DNA from: Proteobacteria bacterium UBA6156
Lineage (GTDB): Bacteria > Pseudomonadota > Alphaproteobacteria > UBA2136 > UBA6156
Reading direction: 5' to 3'
DNA length: 8,212 nt
Assembly: GCA_002422365.1 (NCBI GenBank)
Contig: DIUO01000014.1
Coordinates: forward strand, 1-8,212
The translations under genes were made by a program, and so were the position numbers. Each line of letters begins with the position of its first letter. Positions within the stretch are counted from its first letter, which is position 1. The notes under the pieces were generated by a model, which had not been told where the DNA came from, did no database searches, and saw only the letters and a program-made list of their open reading frames with translations. This document shows, piece by piece, positions 5,843-8,212 of this stretch.

Positions 5843-8212
5843 TTATTTTTCACTTTCAGAATTAAACGCGTCTTCAACGCCACCATCCTTATTCATGCGC
5901 GTATAAGACATTTCTATACGCCCATTTCTGCGACGGTAATACTTCTCTTGGGCCAATATAGCTGTTTTTTGATGCTCTTCTAATTTATCGACCCATTCAT
6001 CAAACAGCTTTTCATCGACCATCGAAACGACTTCTCGACCAATTACCCTACCTTTATCATTGGTAATATTATTCTTCATAGACTTAAACAACTTACTTTG
6101 CATATTTTCAGGCACTGTTTTTGTAAGTGTAGTTAATGCCTGTTCAGCAGCAGTTCCTAAAGCAGTATCCATCCATTCTGTAAATGCCTCCAACGGTGCT
6201 GCCGCCTCTGCCTTAAAACCATTAACATCCATATTGGCTGCCTTGCTTGCAGATTTAGAAAGCCCACTCATAGCGCTCTGTAAAGCCGAACGTCTTGCAG
6301 AATCAACCTGCTTCCACACTGCCTCATTCTCAGCAGCCATTTCCGAACGGGCTTTTTCAGCCTTAAGCTTATAAGTAGATCTCCCTCGTACAGCAGCCGA
6401 CTCAAAAAGCAAATTCAGCGGTAAAAATTGATTATCTTTAATTAATTCTTTCGCAGCCCACTTATCAAGTTGCGCGCGCTGATCAACAGGCAACTTATAT
6501 TTAGCAACATCAATATCAGCCTTTTTTAATGCTTCGCCTATGTTATTCGCAACACTTTGCATATGTTGCTGAACATACTGGGCAATCATCTGGTTACTTT
6601 GGTTTCTATAGCCAAGCAAGGTATTGTATTGTTCTTTAGACTCCAAAAACTTCTCTTTACCTTGCACCATCTTCAAGTGCCCTCCCACAAGGTAATCGGT
6701 GCTGATATCACTTCGCACAAACTGAGCAGCAGCAGCCCCACTTTTATACATATCACGGGTAGAGTTCCAAGCCGAATCACCGCGTTGGTATTGCTTCTCA
6801 AAAATCCCATAAGCATTCACCATCATACCGTCAAGCTGACCAGCAAACGACTTCACCGCAGCATCACTATGCAACCGAGAGAGCAACTCTGGAGTGAGTA
6901 CAGCACTCGCTTCCACAGTTTTAAGCATTAATTGCCCATTTTCATCTTTCCTTAATAATCCATCCTTATCCATTCCACCCACCACGCGCTGATACGGCAA
7001 CACTTCCCGGTTAATCATATCCACTTCACGTTTAACACTCGTCACGCGGCTAGCTGCTTCCATCATCCCTAATCCACGCAACTCAACAGCGTCCATGCTT
7101 ATCTTAAATTCAGGTTTCTGAATCTCCGCCGTAAACCGTTTACTCAGTTCGGCCGAGAGGGCACTTTCGCTAAGAGTAATACCTTTTCCTGCATTCTCTT
7201 TAAGAATATCGCTTTGCAATTGCATTTTTAAATCTGGCGCACGTGCGGTCGCCATAGCCTCCCATTGGCTGCGGCTTTTCGCAACAGCCTGACGTGCAGC
7301 TTCCTGAGCGATATCAACCTGTGCCTGGAAGCCGCCCAGCGTTTGCATCGCATCATATTGGGCCCCCGCCGCAAGTGGCGACATTTCCTTTTGGTAAAAG
7401 CCCATGCGCTGGGCATTACCCTGCAATTCTCTCCAATTGCTGTATCCACCAACCGAATTCCAAGCCTTGGCCCGCTCCGGCGCCTGGTAATATTCGTTAA
7501 GAGACTCCGTCACCATCGGCCCCAACACAGGTATCTTGGCCAACCCACCGCCCGATCCCGCTATCGAACCATAAATCCCACTTACAAAGTTCTGGCCTGC
7601 CGAAGGCAACAAGTCAGCGCCCTTGCGAGCATCAAACGATGCGCGCAAATTCTGCGATGCGCTCATCACCTTCATTACCTCACCCATGCTGGCGGCAGTG
7701 GTATCAAACGACCTCAAACCATCATAGTATTTTTTAAGGTTTATTTCATCCTCACCCGTTAAAGGAGTACCTTTTTTTACTTTGTCCATCATTGCTTTAA
7801 AATCAGGGCGTTTTTCAAGTTCTACCAGTTCGTTTGCTATTTGGTCATTTGCATTGCGCCGCTTAAATTCGTCAAGCTCCTGCCCCTTCAGGTTCTTGCC
7901 TCCTGCGCCCAGACTAATAGCCTCTAACCGCTTACGACTATCATCAAGCTCTTCGGCAGTTGCCTGAGGAAGAGAATTTAAAATGGTCCCAACTTCCTTC
8001 TTCTGATCGTCATTAAGATCAGGATTCTCACTTACTTTCTTACCATAATTGCTAAGTGCCATCTGTTGCTGGGCCAGCGCAGTAGCCTCGGCATCCATAA
8101 TCTTTTTATTTTTAAGATCTTGCACCGTCGTCGTGCTCTCACCCAAAGCCTGAACCTTGGCCATAGTCACATCGCCCACACTGTCCAGGTTACCTCCAGC
8201 AATTCTCACACT
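5843..8212 (-). CDS. Uncharacterised helix-rich, Cys-free protein, 5' partial
   Basis: I do not recognise a family. The frame runs open from the right edge of the window to TAA at 5843-5845. A GTG at 8209 is the first possible start seen, but no ribosome-binding site is visible before it, so the gene most likely begins outside. The 788 residues after it have no cysteine and are rich in Ala, Gln, Lys, Ser and Met, with long predicted-helical stretches (about 20-200, 285-400, 510-760). A Gly/Pro-rich, mildly hydrophobic patch lies at 204-233; I see no clear membrane segment. The C-terminus is charged (EKYYRRRNGR at 755-764). DNA is AT-rich (35-45% GC in several sampled lines) but bases about 7260-7640 are GC-rich. 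It is the upstream gene of an apparent operon with the 706-aa gene. A C-terminal part of a conjugation or secretion component, a phage-derived structural protein or an effector are possible; none is demonstrated. Confidence 0.85.
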   Translation of the reverse strand, partial: SVRIAGGNLDSVGDVTMAKVQALGESTTTVQDLKNKKIMDAEATALAQQQMALSNYGKKVSENPDLNDDQKKEVGTILNSLPQATAEELDDSRKRLEAISLGAGGKNLKGQELDEFKRRNANDQIANELVELEKRPDFKAMMDKVKKGTPLTGEDEINLKKYYDGLRSFDTTAASMGEVMKVMSASQNLRASFDARKGADLLPSAGQNFVSGIYGSIAGSGGGLAKIPVLGPMVTESLNEYYQAPERAKAWNSVGGYSNWRELQGNAQRMGFYQKEMSPLAAGAQYDAMQTLGGFQAQVDIAQEAARQAVAKSRSQWEAMATARAPDLKMQLQSDILKENAGKGITLSESALSAELSKRFTAEIQKPEFKISMDAVELRGLGMMEAASRVTSVKREVDMINREVLPYQRVVGGMDKDGLLRKDENGQLMLKTVEASAVLTPELLSRLHSDAAVKSFAGQLDGMMVNAYGIFEKQYQRGDSAWNSTRDMYKSGAAAAQFVRSDISTDYLVGGHLKMVQGKEKFLESKEQYNTLLGYRNQSNQMIAQYVQQHMQSVANNIGEALKKADIDVAKYKLPVDQRAQLDKWAAKELIKDNQFLPLNLLFESAAVRGRSTYKLKAEKARSEMAAENEAVWKQVDSARRSALQSAMSGLSKSASKAANMDVNGFKAEAAAPLEAFTEWMDTALGTAAEQALTTLTKTVPENMQSKLFKSMKNNITNDKGRVIGREVVSMVDEKLFDEWVDKLEEHQKTAILAQEKYYRRRNGRIEMSYTRMNKDGGVEDAFNSESEK

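Noticed and set aside
8164..8209. GTG at 8209 or ATG at 8164 as the true start of the right-hand gene
   Set aside because: Neither has a properly placed ribosome-binding site, and the frame continues to the window edge, so the gene is called partial.
5843..8212. Identification as the C-terminal part of an F-type conjugation TraG protein
   Set aside because: A helical Cys-free region with a GGNLDSVGDV-like start is vaguely reminiscent, but no diagnostic motif is visible and the N-terminal membrane domain would be off the window. A profile search of the full protein would decide.
1..8212. CRISPR array, tRNA genes or insertion sequence
   Set aside because: No regularly spaced direct repeats, no tRNA-like T-loop and acceptor pairs, and no transposase-like ORF or long terminal inverted repeats were seen.

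Overview
The window looks like chromosomal DNA from a Gram-negative bacterium, most likely an alphaproteobacterium. The evidence is an SSB with a glycine-rich linker and a DDEIPF tail, a short BolA-family gene directly upstream of a CGFS monothiol glutaredoxin (a pairing common in alphaproteobacteria), and a dispersed-repeat-like palindrome with GTCATCCCGG / CCGGGATCCA ends. No rRNA or tRNA is present to confirm the lineage, so this is inference.

Layout from left to right. Bases 2-1879 (+) are the 3' nine-tenths of recG, the branch-migrating DNA helicase; its N-terminus lies off the left edge. Bases 1880-2429 form a 550-base gap without a convincing gene. It holds several hairpins, a REP/MITE-like nested palindrome, a perfect short palindrome, and two intrinsic terminators facing leftward; the stretch between the terminators could encode a small RNA. 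Bases 2430-2918 (-) are ssb, convergent with recG. A 159-base divergent region separates ssb from bolA (3078-3335, +), which is followed 26 bases later by grxD (3362-3682, +). These two probably form an operon for Fe-S cluster handling.

The right-hand 4.5 kb is different. Two large leftward genes, 5843-8212 (788 visible codons, 5' end off the window) and 3704-5824 (706 aa), are separated by 18 bases and end at one intrinsic terminator that overlaps the last stop codon. I recognise neither protein. The 706-aa protein is Trp- and Pro-rich, acidic and soluble-looking, and appears to carry two diverged copies of a roughly 300-330-residue module. The other is a helix-rich, cysteine-free protein rich in Ala, Gln, Lys and Ser, in visibly AT-richer DNA with a GC-rich internal island. 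This pair is the most likely novel content here.

Functionally, the left part is housekeeping: RecG and SSB act at stalled forks (SSB C-terminal tails are known to bind RecG), and BolA and monothiol glutaredoxin act together in iron-sulfur metabolism. The right part reads as an accessory operon of unknown role.
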